Position numbers and translations under genes: made by a program
Part shown: piece after piece, positions 1 through 11,900 of the stretch
Position numbering within the stretch: the first letter of the stretch is position 1
How the letters are laid out: the number at the start of each line of letters is the position of its first letter
Assembly: GCA_009193035.1 (NCBI GenBank)
Contig: SWDT01000558.1
Span: 1 to 47,835, forward strand
Length of the DNA: 47,835 nt
Direction of reading: 5' to 3'
Source: Halicephalobus mephisto
Lineage: Eukaryota > Nematoda > Chromadorea > Rhabditida > Panagrolaimidae
The notes under the pieces: model-generated
Told to the model about the DNA's origin: nothing
Database searches by the model: none
What the model saw: the letters and a program-made list of their open reading frames with translations, nothing else

Positions 1-622
1 TTAGAACCATGCCTCTGGGGTTTCTATAAATTACAACTTTTTACTAACTACAGTGAAACCTCGCTAAAAACAACCCGAAGGGACGGCAGAAAAGTTGTTT
101 TTACAGAGGAGTTGCCTTTATCGAGGGGTTTACTAGGGGAAAATCCACAGTAGGGGTCGGAACCGAGTTGTTTTTAAAGAGGATTTGCTCTTATCCAGGG
201 TGTTTTTAGCGAGGTTTCACTGTATCATTATTACTGTAAAAATTCAAAATCAGTTTTACTACGAAATAGTCTCAACGCGAATTTTCAGAATCTACAGTAT
301 CCTACAACTTCAGTTCAGTGTGACAATTTCGAAATCAATCATATTTTAGAATTCATATATGAAAACTCCTCTGAAATTGTCTCAACATGAATTTTTAGAA
401 GTCTTTAGAATCTACAGTAGCCCGATAGCGATTTCGTAATTAATTTTTTAGAAATATATTCTTCCTATAAGAATTTGGAAAATTTTAAATTAGAATTACA
501 CAAGGTAGAAAACTTCTATTTTTTAAATTAATAATTAATAATTACTCAAAGTCAAGTAGATCCTCACTACCCCTACAGTAACCCTCTGAAAATTGATCAC
601 TTTGGTTGTGATATTAACGAAC
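1..622. other. Non-coding flank downstream of SH2-kinase-like gene
   Basis: Apart from the MITE at 49-224 this AT-rich stretch shows no convincing coding exon. A last kinase exon might be expected here, because the preceding exon ends at a GTAAGT donor (621-626) before the kinase domain is complete. I could not find one. Confidence 0.5.
49..224. mobile_element. MITE with perfect 24-bp terminal inverted repeats, TA-flanked
   Basis: Positions 49-72 and 201-224 are exact reverse complements (outer part TACAGTGAAACCTCG). The element is about 176 bp including TA at both ends and has no coding capacity. The TIR start CAGTGAAACCTCG and the TA target site resemble Tc1/mariner elements of the Tigger/pogo type. 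It lies downstream of the SH2-kinase-like gene. Inverted repeat and TA are seen directly; the family assignment is inference. Confidence 0.85.
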
Positions 623-2132
623 TTACATAAACTTCTTAGGACATGTGGGAAAGACACCAGTTTTGTCCAATTTTTGGAACTTTTCGAAGGACCTGAGGTC
701 GTTTTCTTTGAGTTTTTGCTTCACTTCGGATCCAGAAAAGAAAACAACTGGCTCGGTTCCGCTGATTAGGAAGTCTTGGACGTTGGGGAACAGCAGACGA
801 GGAGGAAGGAGTCCGTGAGTGAAAATCTGGTGAACAAGACAAGCAAAAGTCCAGGATTGAGATGATCCGGTCCAATACCCTCCTGTTAGAACTTCCAAGG
901 GAGTGAATCTCCAGTAGTCGTTGTGAATCTTGATTCCGTCGTTTTTGATCACTTCATAATCACTGCCAGGGGAATAATCATCGATCCAGACATCAGAAAA
1001 CTTGAGATTACGGCTGGTGGAAAGACGACAGGACCTGAGGGTGACGCAGCGGGCCGGGACCCCTTGGTCGTAGAGGTAGCACAAAACAGCAGCCAGTTGG
1101 GAGGTCCATCTGACGTATTCCTTCATCTTGAAAGGATGCCTCAGGGTAGGTAGGACAGTGTCTAGGCTCTCTTGGAAGTAATCCTGGAGGAGAAATAACC
1201 AACGTCGGATCGGAGGAATGGAAAGTGAAGTAATCCTTAATCCCCGCCAGATTGTCGTGTTTCAACTTCATCAAATCCTCTAAATTATCCAAAATGTCAG
1301 GTAAACTAGAAATTTCAGTCTTCAAACTCCGAGTAAAGTAATTTTTGACAGAATTGGAGGAGTTCAAAGAAGTCACAACTGATCCAAATCCAAGTACACC
1401 AGTGTCTGGAAAAAATTAAGTTTCATATATCAAAAACGTCCAAAAACTTGCAATCAGACTTCAGTATGGGTTTCCGGAAGACAGAGTTTACTTCTTCGTC
1501 GTTTAGGATAACTTTGGCTTCAGAAAGGTGATTCACGACCTCAGGCAGAGAAAGAAATTTGTTTCCTCCAAATTCATACGTAATCCCGGAATTTTCATCC
1601 TAAATTAGTAACTATATAAAAATACATATAAAAATATATAAAATATGTATAAAAAATAATTTTAAATAATTTTTATATAGTTTTTATAAAATTTTAGGTA
1701 TACCTAAATTCGAACAAAAAGTGCCTAAAATTGAAAAATGAAACTTTTAGATTCTGAATCTGAAGTCAAAAAAGAAATTCAACCTTCAGAATCCAGGATT
1801 ATCAAAGGTAATTTTAAATTTTGACTTCAGATTTGATATATCAACTTTATAATTTTCAATGTTTTTAAAAATATCTAAAATTTTCTTAAACATCTATAAT
1901 TGTATATTGAATTCGAAAAACCCACAAAAGCAACATTAATGGAGAATTGATGGATGGCATTTTCGAAGAAAAGTGAAATCACGGGCTCGTCCTCTATGTT
2001 CACCAGGTAGTCTCCGTCCGAAGTCAGAGATTTCTTCAATTCATCGTCCGGAAGCTTGTAATGGACAAAAGGATAACTCAAGGACTTCAGAATGATGGCT
2101 TCGTCAAGGGTAATCGGCAGTGAAATTTGCAT
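623..2132 (-). CDS. SH2 plus tyrosine-kinase-like protein (pseudokinase, probably decaying)
   Basis: Exons run 2132-1926, 1599-1452 and 1405 to about 623. Exons 1-2 encode an SH2-like fold (FVHYKLPDDELKKSL, then SDGDYLVNIEDEP). Exon 3 encodes a kinase-like domain with a glycine-loop remnant (LGFGSVV) and LKHDNLAGIKDYF. The catalytic HRDLAARN is replaced by ARCVTLRSC, DFG by SDV and APE by TPLEV, so catalysis is unlikely. This architecture matches the large nematode Fer/Fes-type SH2-kinase family. Intron 2 needs a GC donor (GCAAGT, 1446-1451) to keep frame. Near position 1195-1205 the reading frame shifts by one base within exon 3, from ...DPTLVI to LLQDYFQESLD. The C-lobe stops early at CPKKF, where TAA overlaps a GTAAGT donor, so a last exon is missing or outside the window. 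It could be a pseudogene or carry an assembly indel. Confidence 0.6.
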
Positions 2133-2718
2133 TTTGTTAGAAAAAATAAAAAATCAATTTTGAAAAAATTCATCGAAAATTACCAGTTTTACATTTCGTG
2201 CTGATTTTTGAACCTGGTTTTCATTTTTAACTTTTGGAAAAACTTGTTAAAAAAGCCAAACTTTAATAAAAAGTTTAAAACAACCAGTTTTATTTCTTAC
2301 AATGGACATTCAACATTTATTAATTCCCTTAGTTATGGAAAAACTGGTCGAAAACTAACCAAATTTAAACAACAGGCAAAAAACGACCAATTTCACTTTC
2401 CATTCACCATTCAATCCATATTTTTATTTTTTTTTGGAAAATCAGGTCTACACCAAATCAAAAAAAGCAAAAACTGACTATTTTCATCACATTTTGTCAT
2501 TGAAACATTTATTTTTTACAAAAATATGAAAATTTCCCGATTTCTAAACTATCCCAAATCACTTTATTACAATTACAATTAAACTCAATGATACTTTTCA
2601 ATTATCACAGAATCATCCAAAAAGTCGGAATAAAATTCGGATAAATTGCACAACTCGTAGGCCCTGTGAAGGCATATATCAATCAAGCAAAATAAATTAA
2701 ACAAGGCACTATTAAATT
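2133..2718. other. Intergenic, no gene seen
   Basis: AT-rich spacer between the start of the SH2-kinase-like gene and the 3' end of the ankyrin-GH20 gene. No coding pattern, RNA gene or clear repeat was seen. It should hold the promoter of the former and the polyadenylation region of the latter. Confidence 0.5.
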
Positions 2719-5700
2719 TTACAAAACTTTTTCATATTCTTGCATTCCTGGAGGAAGTAAGGCTCGGAAAAGATTGTCAAACATCTTCAACGCGTTCGGC
2801 AGCGTGTATGCCAGATTCCGACACATCCACGTATGTTGAAATTTCCTTCTGATCTCCAGAAGACTATTAGCAAGATCAGTTCTCGTAGCTTGTGGCAATT
2901 TCGAAACTCCAAGACCATTCATTCCCAATTTTTCAGCCGGACTTGTTTCTTCAGAAACCGAGCCGTTATTATTCAATCGACTTCGAGAATTACCGTAAAA
3001 ACAGAGAAATTGACCAATCCTACAAAGTAACAATATAAATCCTTAAAAATTCCAAAACTTACTTGCTAACAAGAGTCATCAATTCAGTAACAAGTTGGAT
3101 TTCGGCCAAAATTAATGCTAATTCGTATTGTTCGTATCTCATTGCACTTCTGGCGTCTCGGAGAGCTTTCATGGACCGTTGTAGTTCAATTCTTGCTTTC
3201 TAAAATAATTTATTGCTAATTTCGAGTAAAAATATATTAAAAATAAAAAATTAAAGGTTTTCAAAACTATTCAGAAATGAATTTTCAAAATTTTTAAACT
3301 TTAAAATTTAAATTTAAAAACAAATAAATTTCAAAACTACCATTTTTTCTATTTTTACAAAATTATTTCTTCTTGCACAAAAAATTGAAAAATTAAAAAA
3401 AAACCAAACTAATTTAAAAATAAAAAAACTAAAATTTAATTTTAAAAAATTAATTAATTTAAAAATTTATATTTTTTTACAAACTTTGTTAACTTTACGC
3501 GGGAAATTTGAAAAAACCAAACTAATTTAAAAATAAAAAAAATTAAAATTTAATTTAAAAATTTATATTTTTTTATAAACTTTGTTAACTTTATGCGGGA
3601 AATTGGAAAAATTTATAAATTTTTTACAATATTTGTAAAAAAACTAACCTTAAAAATAGAAGCAGTTAATCGTTTAAGTTGAATATTTTCTGGATTTAAA
3701 ATAATTTCCACAAAAACAGAAATTCCATTGATATTCGAATTACTATTATCACCATTACCAAATTTCCCAACACCACAACTAAATTTAGTTATTTCATGTT
3801 CAACTTTACCGATATTAGCTGCTTGTTCTAATAATACAACCAAATTACCATCTTGCAAAAAATGTTCTGCTGTAATTCTCGGTAATAAAAACGCAAATTT
3901 TTTAATATCAATTGTCCTGTTCCATCCAGCTCCGATACACGCACATTCCGGCATTAACGACATTGATGGTGGCATTATTTCACATCCATTTGAATTATCA
4001 CATATCATTATTCCTTTCATCGGCAATTTCGAACATAATTGAGTTGCTAAAAGTGCATTTTTCGCTGTTGTTTCTGGTGATGCACATAGAAATCCAATAT
4101 CCGTTGTTGGAAATTTCAAAACAAGATTAATCGTTGGAGAAATAAAATTTTCCATTTCAAACGGAAATTTACCGTCTACACATAGGGTTACATACGGTGG
4201 AAGTTTATTCACCCAGGAATCAGATTGACGAATTTCATCAACAGATAAGAAAATTCTGGGAATTCTTTTTTGAATACTTTCAAGAATACATGGATTCTGA
4301 ACCAAAATAGAAGTAATATTCGGTCCAAAATGTGCAATTCTCGACAGTGGAAAATCATCTAAAAAATAATCAATAATTTTCCTCATTGCCGGAACTTCAA
4401 TCGAATTTGTTTGGATATCCAAAGATGGAACAAGTTTAACAAAAAGTTCTTCGCAAATTTGGGTCATATGAAAAAAATCCCTGTTTGTGTACGGTAATTG
4501 ATATCTATCAGTCGTTCTGACTTCAAAATTAACAAAGAAGTAATTAGCTTTACAGTAACTCAGCCGATTAACAAGCTGTATGATCTGAAAAATTTAAATT
4601 ATATACAAAACCACAATTAATATATCGAAATTCCAAAAATATGAACAATTATATTTTCAAGTCAAAAACCATATATAATTTTTTGATTTTTGTATATAGT
4701 TTTGAAATTTCGCTGTTTTTATATATAATCACATATAAAAATTCCAAAAACTATATATAGTTTTTTAAATTCCAATATATAATTATGTATAAAAATTAAA
4801 AAATTACAGTTATATACAAAAAATCCAAAAACCATGTAAAAATATATACCAAAATTTGGAAATCATATATAAAAATGAAACTTACAGTATCAACATTAAG
4901 CATTTTACACCCGCTGAAATCTTGATAAACAGCTCTGACAGATAAATCAGGATAGTCCCTTATTGTTAAACAAGGAATAACACTAAAAGACTCAGTTTCT
5001 GTCGGAGTACTTGGATATCCATTGGAGTACTGATTAGTCATGTTAGAATTCGGCAAAAATCCATCCGCTGTTGACAACTTCCTTTTTCCATCCGAAATTT
5101 TAAAAATCCGCAAAATCTGAACCAATGTCGCAAAACCATGTCTTATTCCAGCGTAATCATTCGCCATTAATTGAATTCCGTCCTTGGCTATGTCCAAAGT
5201 GTAGGATCCTTCTTTATCGTCATCTTCGAAAATTCCACACATGATTTTTCCATCTAGTGGAGAATCTGGAACTTTGTGTCCTCTGTATTCAATCTCTAAT
5301 TGAATAGATCGAAGATATGGTACGAATGTTTGAACAACTTGCATCATTCTTCTTGGTTCGCCGTTTCCACATCCATCAAAGTAAACTTTCAGTCTTCCGT
5401 CAGACGGAAACTTCATAATTCTTTCTTGAGGATCGATCCTGATGAAATGAGGTTGAGGCCACAACAAATCCGTCCAACTTTCAATTTTCCCGAGATTTCT
5501 TTGATCAATAAGAGGAGCAGTATCTGTCGAAATAATTGAAGATCGGTCAAATTCAAGAGATTCCACAGAAGAAGTACGTCTGATAACATTGTGAGCAACA
5601 CTAAAACAATCACACTAATATAAAAAATAACAAATCTAAGATTTTAAAATATTATTTTATGTAAATTTTAGAATTTTCTAGAAAATTTTAGGATTTTATG

Positions 5701-7299
5701 AAAAAAATAAGCGCGAGAAAGGACAAAACAATTTTGGTAGTCATTTGCCAGATTTGCCGTTTTTTCCATTTCTACTTAGCTCGCTCGTCTGCCCGGGAAT
5801 TCAAAAATTTCCAAAAAAGTACTTTTATAAAAACATTAAAAATTAATTTTTTTGACAGAAATATTTAAAAAGTTATAAAATTTAAGTAAAAAAGAGCAAA
5901 TTGTCAAATTATTTTTTTTCTGTTTTTTTATAAAATATCGGTTATTTTACGCGAAAATTTTCAAATTCTAAAAAAGCCGATATATCATTTTTTGATTATA
6001 GTTATTTTATATAAACAATCCGCTTACCTAGTCAAGCTGAAAAGAGAAACAAGTTCAGGAGCCTTCGATTCAGCAATTTCCAATGGAGTTTCATCGTTGA
6101 TGTTCTTAATTGTGACGTCAGCACCACTATCTAGCAAGATCCTGACTACTGATTCCTGTTTCTTGACAACAGCATCATGAAGAGGGGTATCTTTGTTCGA
6201 ATTCTGAGAATTAACATTAGCTCCAGATTCGATTAATGTTTTGACTATTTCTTCGGTAGAAAAACTACAAGCATAATGAAGAGGAGTATTTTGGGATTGA
6301 GGAGAATCCGTACTGTTGATGTTCACTCCAGCAGCGATCAATTGACAGACACGTCCGAGACTAAAAAATTATAAAATTTCACAAAAATGAATTTTTTAAA
6401 AATGTTCCAAATTTTAATAATTTTCAAAAACCTTCAAAATAATTCATTCTAGAATTCATACTGTATCTTAGAAGTTCCCAAAATCAAAAAATTCAAAAAT
6501 AATCAAAGTTTTGTAATTTTTATTAGATTTTGAAAAAAATTTCGAAAAAATTTTAGTTTTTATTGAATTTTGGAAATTTAAAATTACAACAAAAATTAAA
6601 AATCAGTTTTGTTACGAAATAGTTTGGAAATTAAATTTTAAAATTTTTAGAAATTTCTAGAACCTTTGATTTAAAAAAATAATTCTGGAAATTTTGATTG
6701 GATTACAGAAAATTTTAGAAAATTTCGAATTTTGTTCGATTTTGGAAAATCCTAAAAATTTAAAATTAATAAAAAAACAAACTTGGATAAAGCAATAGCT
6801 TGGATGAGTTCCTGGAGAAAAGCTGCTTTGAGATTTTCCGATGTAGCTAATGCAACAGCCGTTTTGCCATCGTTGTTCTGAACACAAGGATTCGCTCCAC
6901 AAGACAGAAGACTCCTAACGGCGTCAACGGAATCTGGAAATCCATATATAAAAACTTAAAAAATCAAAAACTCGCCCAATGAAACGGCCAAATGCAACAA
7001 TGTCCCGTCGAAATCGTTCAATTGTCCGTCGATTATCTCGATGTAATTCGGAGCTTTTGCTGAAATTTAAAAAATAAAATAAATTTAAAAATAAAATTGA
7101 AAAAAGACAACTCACCAAGTTGCTGCAGCATCGAAGTCAATATGTCGACTCTGCCATCCTTGATCGCGACCTTCAGGAGTTCCTGCGGATCAGAAGTCCC
7201 ATTTGGAAGCTTGTCCTCCACCATATCGACTACACCATGGACGTGTCCAGTGCGGAGGATTCGACGGGAATCAACTGCCACGCGTGAAACAGCTGGCAT
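2719..7299 (-). CDS. Ankyrin-repeat and GH20 beta-N-acetylhexosaminidase-like fusion protein
   Basis: Eight exons: 7299-7116, 7059-6976, 6933-6783, 6360-6028, 5600-4886, 4584-3649, 3199-3063 and 3019-2719. All phases close, giving 946 residues. The first quarter (about 1-250) carries ankyrin repeats (TLLHLAVSLG, NTPLHYACSF, DTPLHDAVVKK, GADVTIKNINDETPLEIA). From about 330 it resembles glycoside hydrolase family 20: a small N-domain (YTLDIAKDGIQLMANDYAGI), the first barrel strand with its Arg (RDYPDLSVRAVYQDFSG), and a D-E pair at about 605-606 (IFLSVDEIRQ). The D-E spacing from the first strand fits GH20 enzymes, where this pair handles substrate-assisted hydrolysis of GlcNAc/GalNAc. A helical C-terminal domain follows. 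No signal peptide is seen, so a cytosolic or nuclear site is inferred. Intron 2 is GC-AG (GCGAGT, 6971-6976). The start ATG is the first in frame, but an upstream exon is possible. Confidence 0.8.
5621..5840 (-). repeat. Dispersed intron repeat, copy in ankyrin-GH20 intron 4
   Basis: About 220 bp closely matching 27225-27450 in reverse complement, including AGACGAGCGAGCTAAGT, GGCAAATCTGGCAAAT, CCTTTCTCGCGCT and TTTTCTAGAAAATT. Relative to the host gene the copy is in sense orientation. It ends within about 20 nt of the 3' splice site at 5601. Confidence 0.8.
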
Positions 7300-7569
7300 A
7301 GTTTTCGTTGTGGGACTTTTTCATCGACATTTCCATATTTGCAGCGATTTTTAGGATTTCAAACCCACTGAAAGTGGATACAACAACTATGATTTTCCTG
7401 CTTTCGAGACCCGCCAACGGCTTTTCCGACGTCACTTTCATATATCGAAATCACTTGTACTATAATATGATCCTTCTAGATACTATTTCATATATCAAAA
7501 ATTCCTAAAACTTAAAAAACCTCCAAAAACTAACTTGTTATAAAAGCCCGAAATTAACCCTGTAAATCT

Positions 7570-7711
7570 CCACAAAACCAGTCATTCCATAAAGATCATA
7601 AGCATCTCCATCGCTGACAACAAGTCTGACCCAATCAAAACCAAATTTCCCTTCAATAGCTGCAATTTCCTTTTTCGCTCCTTCCGAGAACTGTTTTGTT
7701 GCAATGTTCAT
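7570..7711 (-). CDS. Unassigned first exon (start MNIATKQFSEGAKKEI)
   Basis: An ATG at 7711 lies directly behind a good trans-splice-like acceptor (GGCTTCTTAG at about 7713). It opens about 47-50 codons of well-formed protein (FGFDWVRLVVSDGDAYDLYGMTG) ending near a GTTAAT donor at about 7565. I do not recognise the protein. It sits just upstream of the ankyrin-GH20 start in the same orientation and may be its true first exon, but no acceptor joins it in phase to the ankyrin frame. Splicing to TTTCAG near 7365 gives a stop almost at once. It could be a small separate protein, an alternative first exon, or signal broken by an indel. Confidence 0.4.
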
Positions 7712-8332
7712 TCTAAGAAGCCAAATTTACCTCTTTATCTCATTGCTCCCTTAGTGCTCATTAAAAGCCAGATATGACAAATTTCCAGCCACGGCTTAGT
7801 CCGACCCTCTTTCCGTCTTTAGCGCTCTGTCCCAGCGCGAACACACGGCCAGTTTTCCCTTCCCGCTAGTTTCGATTTTTCGTCAACCAAGCTGCGCGTT
7901 TTGTCGTTTTTCACGATTTTCATTAATTTTCAGGGAAATTTTAACCGTTTTTGTTTTGAAATATTCTTTCGAGGTACTTTGTGTAAAATTTAGGTAGAAT
8001 TGTGTAGAATGAAAGTAACTGTGCTGAAAATTGGTCGATTTTAGCATTTTCCTTCTGAATCTACAATGCAAAGCATTGAAACCTGTGTTCTTCGATCGGC
8101 TTTAGATACTCATATATATATAAAACTCAAGCCGATTCCTTCTTAATCCACCTTTAAACTACCGTATATGAGATAAACGTCATCCCCGGGAACAACTCGC
8201 GTCTGCTTGTTGGTTAGCCTGCCCGGAACGCGCGCCATATATCTTCCTCCTCACCCTCGACAGCACTCCTTTCGCACCAAACTTCATCCAAATCATCAGC
8301 ATTATTTTCTTAATCATCTTTCCAGCTCCAGG
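7712..8332. promoter_or_regulatory. rsp-6: Divergent upstream region between the 7711 exon and rsp-6
   Basis: Less AT-rich than the introns. It contains a TATATATATAAA run near 8112-8123 inside a small inverted pair (GATCGGCTTT / AAGCCGATTC). A splice acceptor (CATCTTTCCAG, ending 8325) lies seven bases before the rsp-6 ATG and is the probable trans-splice site. No coding exon was seen. Confidence 0.45.
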
Positions 8333-8761
8333 ATGTCCCGTCGTAACGAGTACCTAGATGGCAAAGTCTACATCGGCGGACTGCCCGATGACGCCAGCAG
8401 TGAAGAAATCGAGGACGCTTTCCGTCGATATGGAAAAATCCGAAAAGTCTGGGTCGCTCGTCGTCCCCCAGGTTTCGCATTTGTCGAATTCGAAGATTCC
8501 AGAGATGCAGAAGATGCCGTAAGATCTCTTGACGGAACAAAAATCTGCGGAGTTCGAGCAAAAGTCGAATTATCACACGGTAGATCCAGAGGTGGAGGAG
8601 GCAGAGGTCACAGAGGAGGAGGGAGATCCCGTCGAAGTCCCCCACGTCGTTCCCCAATTCGACGATCTCGATCCCCTCGTCGAAGCCGTTCCAGATCCCC
8701 CCGAAGAGATGATCGTCGAAGTTTCAGTCGTTCCAGAAGTCGCTCAGTCACTCCGAAATAA
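8333..8761 (+). CDS. rsp-6: SR splicing factor RSP-6 (SRSF3/SRSF7-type)
   Basis: Single exon, 142 residues. One RRM spans about 11-82, with RNP2 (VYIGGL), RNP1 (GFAFVEF) and the SRSF3/7 signature [17 protein letters not shown] glycine-rich hinge ([15 protein letters not shown]) and an RS domain rich in RS/SP dipeptides follow. SR proteins bind exonic enhancers and recruit spliceosome components, with activity set by phosphorylation of the RS domain. No zinc knuckle is present, so it is closer to SRSF3 in layout. ATG 8333 is chosen over the longer upstream frame because it follows a TTTCCAG acceptor at 8325 and begins the conserved domain. AATAAA lies near 8848. The gene is convergent with capg-2. 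Confidence 0.95.
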   Translation: MSRRNEYLDGKVYIGGLPDDASSEEIEDAFRRYGKIRKVWVARRPPGFAFVEFEDSRDAEDAVRSLDGTKICGVRAKVELSHGRSRGGGGRGHRGGGRSRRSPPRRSPIRRSRSPRRSRSRSPRRDDRRSFSRSRSRSVTPK

Positions 8762-8915
8762 GTCGAATCCATCCGCGGCGACTTCAAAAAGACCGATTTC
8801 AAGTATCTCAATACTTATTTTACCATGTTATTTTTCTTTTTTATCTGAATAAAGACAAAAAACCAAATTTCCTCAATCAAAAAAAGTAAAAATCCACGTA
8901 TAAGGTTCAGTACCC

Positions 8916-11900
8916 CTAAGTCGGGGTCGGGGGGACAACGTCAGGGTTGTCTTCATCGATTTCCATTTCCTCAGGGATCACAGACATAGGTTCCTCTTCT
9001 GCACTCACTTTGGCATACGGTACCGCTTCAATGGCTGCTTTCTTGAGGTCGATTATCTGCTTCTTCAAATCCAGATGCTCCACCGTTCCACCGTAATCCA
9101 TCAAGTCCTTCACTAATTTCGCCACAAGTTCACACGATGTGGTCTTCTGCTGATTCGCCTCAAAATGCATCGTAATACACGAAACAAACTTCTGAAATTT
9201 AATTGTCTTAAAAAACGTGAATTTTCTAAATTTCCATTGAGATACGATATTTAAGCAGATGGATTCCGCTTAATCACAAGGAATTTTTAATATTTACGAA
9301 GGTGGTTAAACATAAATTTCAAATAATTGCACTATTATAAAAAACTTCAGTTTTTATAGATTTCTGTCTAGACAAATTTCAGAAACTGCAGTAACTTTGA
9401 ATTTTAATTTTAATTTTTTGATCATTTTTAACTTTATAAAATTTCAAAAATTATTGTAAAATTTTTTCAACACGAAATCTTAGAAACTACAGTAACTTTG
9501 AATTTTAATTTTTTGATCATTTTTAATTTTATAGAATTTCAAAAATTATTATAAAATTAAACAATTTTAAAATTTTTCTCAACACGAAATTTTAAAATTT
9601 AAAGTTATTGTAATTTTAATTTTATAAAATTTCAAAAATTATAAAATTAAATAATTTTTTTATAAAATTGTCTCGAAATGAATTTCTATAATTATCTAAG
9701 AAATTAAAAAGCCTATAATTTGAGTTTTAAATAATTATCTCAGAATCCCACACAATTCCAAAAATAATTACATTTAAAATTTTTTCGGAAATTAAAGGTG
9801 AATTTTTATAAATCACGGAAATTTAAATTTTTTATAATTATAATTAATTTCGAAATTAATTTTTTACAATTTCATTTTACTTAAATTTCGTAATTTCTAA
9901 AACCTATAAAGTACATGATTCTCTTGGGATAATTTTTATATATAAATTCATTAAGATATATTTTTAAAATATCAAAACTAATTCCAGTGTCTTATTGGAA
10001 AGTTACTTTTATTAACTACACCACATTTCCTCTCTTCCGATTCGTACTAATTTCAAAGTTTTTTTAAATTAACTTTTTTTAGCTTATCTACTAAGTTAAT
10101 TCAGCTACCAAAAAATAATAAAAATCAAAAAAAAAATTACGAAATAAAGATAATATTCCTTTTTTGATTTGCACTAATTTCAAAATTTTTTTAAATTAAC
10201 TTTTTTAGCGTAGCTACTAAGTTAATTCAGCTACCAAAAAATAATAAAAATCAAAGAAAAATTACGAAATAAAGATAATATTCCTTTTTTGATTTTCATT
10301 AATTTCTAATTTTTTTAAACTTATATATTGAGTTAGTCTAATTACCACAAAACTATAAAAACGAAAAAAATAAATATTACGAAATACGGGAAATGTACAA
10401 CCATTTCTGTCGATGTAAAATTAGAAAACTTACAGAAACAAATTTAGGCGACAGTACACCTCTCTTAAATCTGGAATCAAACCATTGATATTCCTTCTCG
10501 AACGAATCCAGATCAATCCCTTCGTCGTTTTCCTTGTTGGATTCATCGACGAAATCCGGATTTCCTACCGAAGCTTCACTTGTACAAATTATGGACAATA
10601 CAGTATGAAGTTCGTAAATTTTAATCCAAAAATCTTCTTCTTCTGATCCTTCTGTCAACTTCGGAATCACATTTATGAATTCCGTTATAAATTTTTGGAA
10701 TTTTAACAATTTTAATCCAAATTTTTTCACGATTAATTCGTTCGCAGGTGTGTGATCCAGGGCTATGATCAAAAACATAATTGGTTTTTTAATTTTGTCA
10801 TTTTGAAATTCGTTTTTGTCTAATTTTTTCGGAATTAAATGATTCAATTTCAGCAATTTAGCAACGTCATACAATCCACGTTCTGTAATTGTCATAAATT
10901 CGTCCATATTCCACATCACAAAAGTTTGAACATATTGCGAAAAAGTTTGATCATTTAACGGCAATGAAAAAACTCCTTGTTTTACAACCTGAACCAAGTT
11001 CTGGTCTATTCTAACTAAAGGAATAAAACTGGCCGCAGTTAAAGCAGATTCGGCCAAAATAGTCGACTTATATCTTCCATCCAAAATTTTCACAACCATT
11101 TTAGAAATGGCTTTTACTGATTTCGTAAAATTTGACGCATCCTTTTCTGCTCCAAGTATAGGTGCAAATCCAGCAAATAAAACCACAGCACAATCTAATA
11201 ATGTTTTCGTTTTTCCAAAATCCACTCCTTTGTTTACTAATGTTTCATTAAGGGATACGGTAGTTTCATCCCCTTCTTTGTCCAGTTCTTTCATAATCGA
11301 CAAAGCTCCGACGACGATTGCACAGATGAACATTGCTGAAATCAATAATCACTAAAAATCAAAAATCAAAAATCAAAAATTTTACAAAGTTGTTTTAACA
11401 CAAATTCCGAATTTTCCAGTCGAGACCCAAAAGTGCAGAAATCAAAATCTACATAATTTCGCAAATAAAAAAAATAATTTCACTATTATAAAAATAGTGA
11501 AAAATTTCTAGAACTTTTCAGAAATAAAATTGGCCTAAAACCTAGATCGCACAATTATGATTTCGTAATTAATCACATTACTATAAAAACTTCTGCAAAA
11601 TTATTTCAACGTAACTTTTTAGATATTTTAATAAATAAAATAATCTTAAATTTTAGTTTTCCCTATTTCGTGATTAATCATATATGAAAACCTCCTAAAA
11701 CTTTTCTGAAAGTAACTTTTCACATATTTTAATAAATAAAATAATCTTAAATTTTAGTTTTCCCTATTTCGTAATTAATCATATATGAAAACTTTCTAAA
11801 ACTTTTCTGAAAGTAACTTTTTACATATTTTAATAAGTAAGGTAACCCAAAATTTTAGCTTTCCCTATTTCGTGATTAATCATATATGAAACCTTCCTAA

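Noticed and set aside
1195..1210. 16-nt intron GTTATTTCTCCTCCAG in the kinase-like exon
   Set aside because: It would restore the frame exactly, but animals do not splice introns this short; a base indel or gene decay is more likely.
8310..8852. Several long open frames overlapping rsp-6 on both strands
   Set aside because: They are shadows of the RRM/RS coding sequence and lack their own start context or family similarity.
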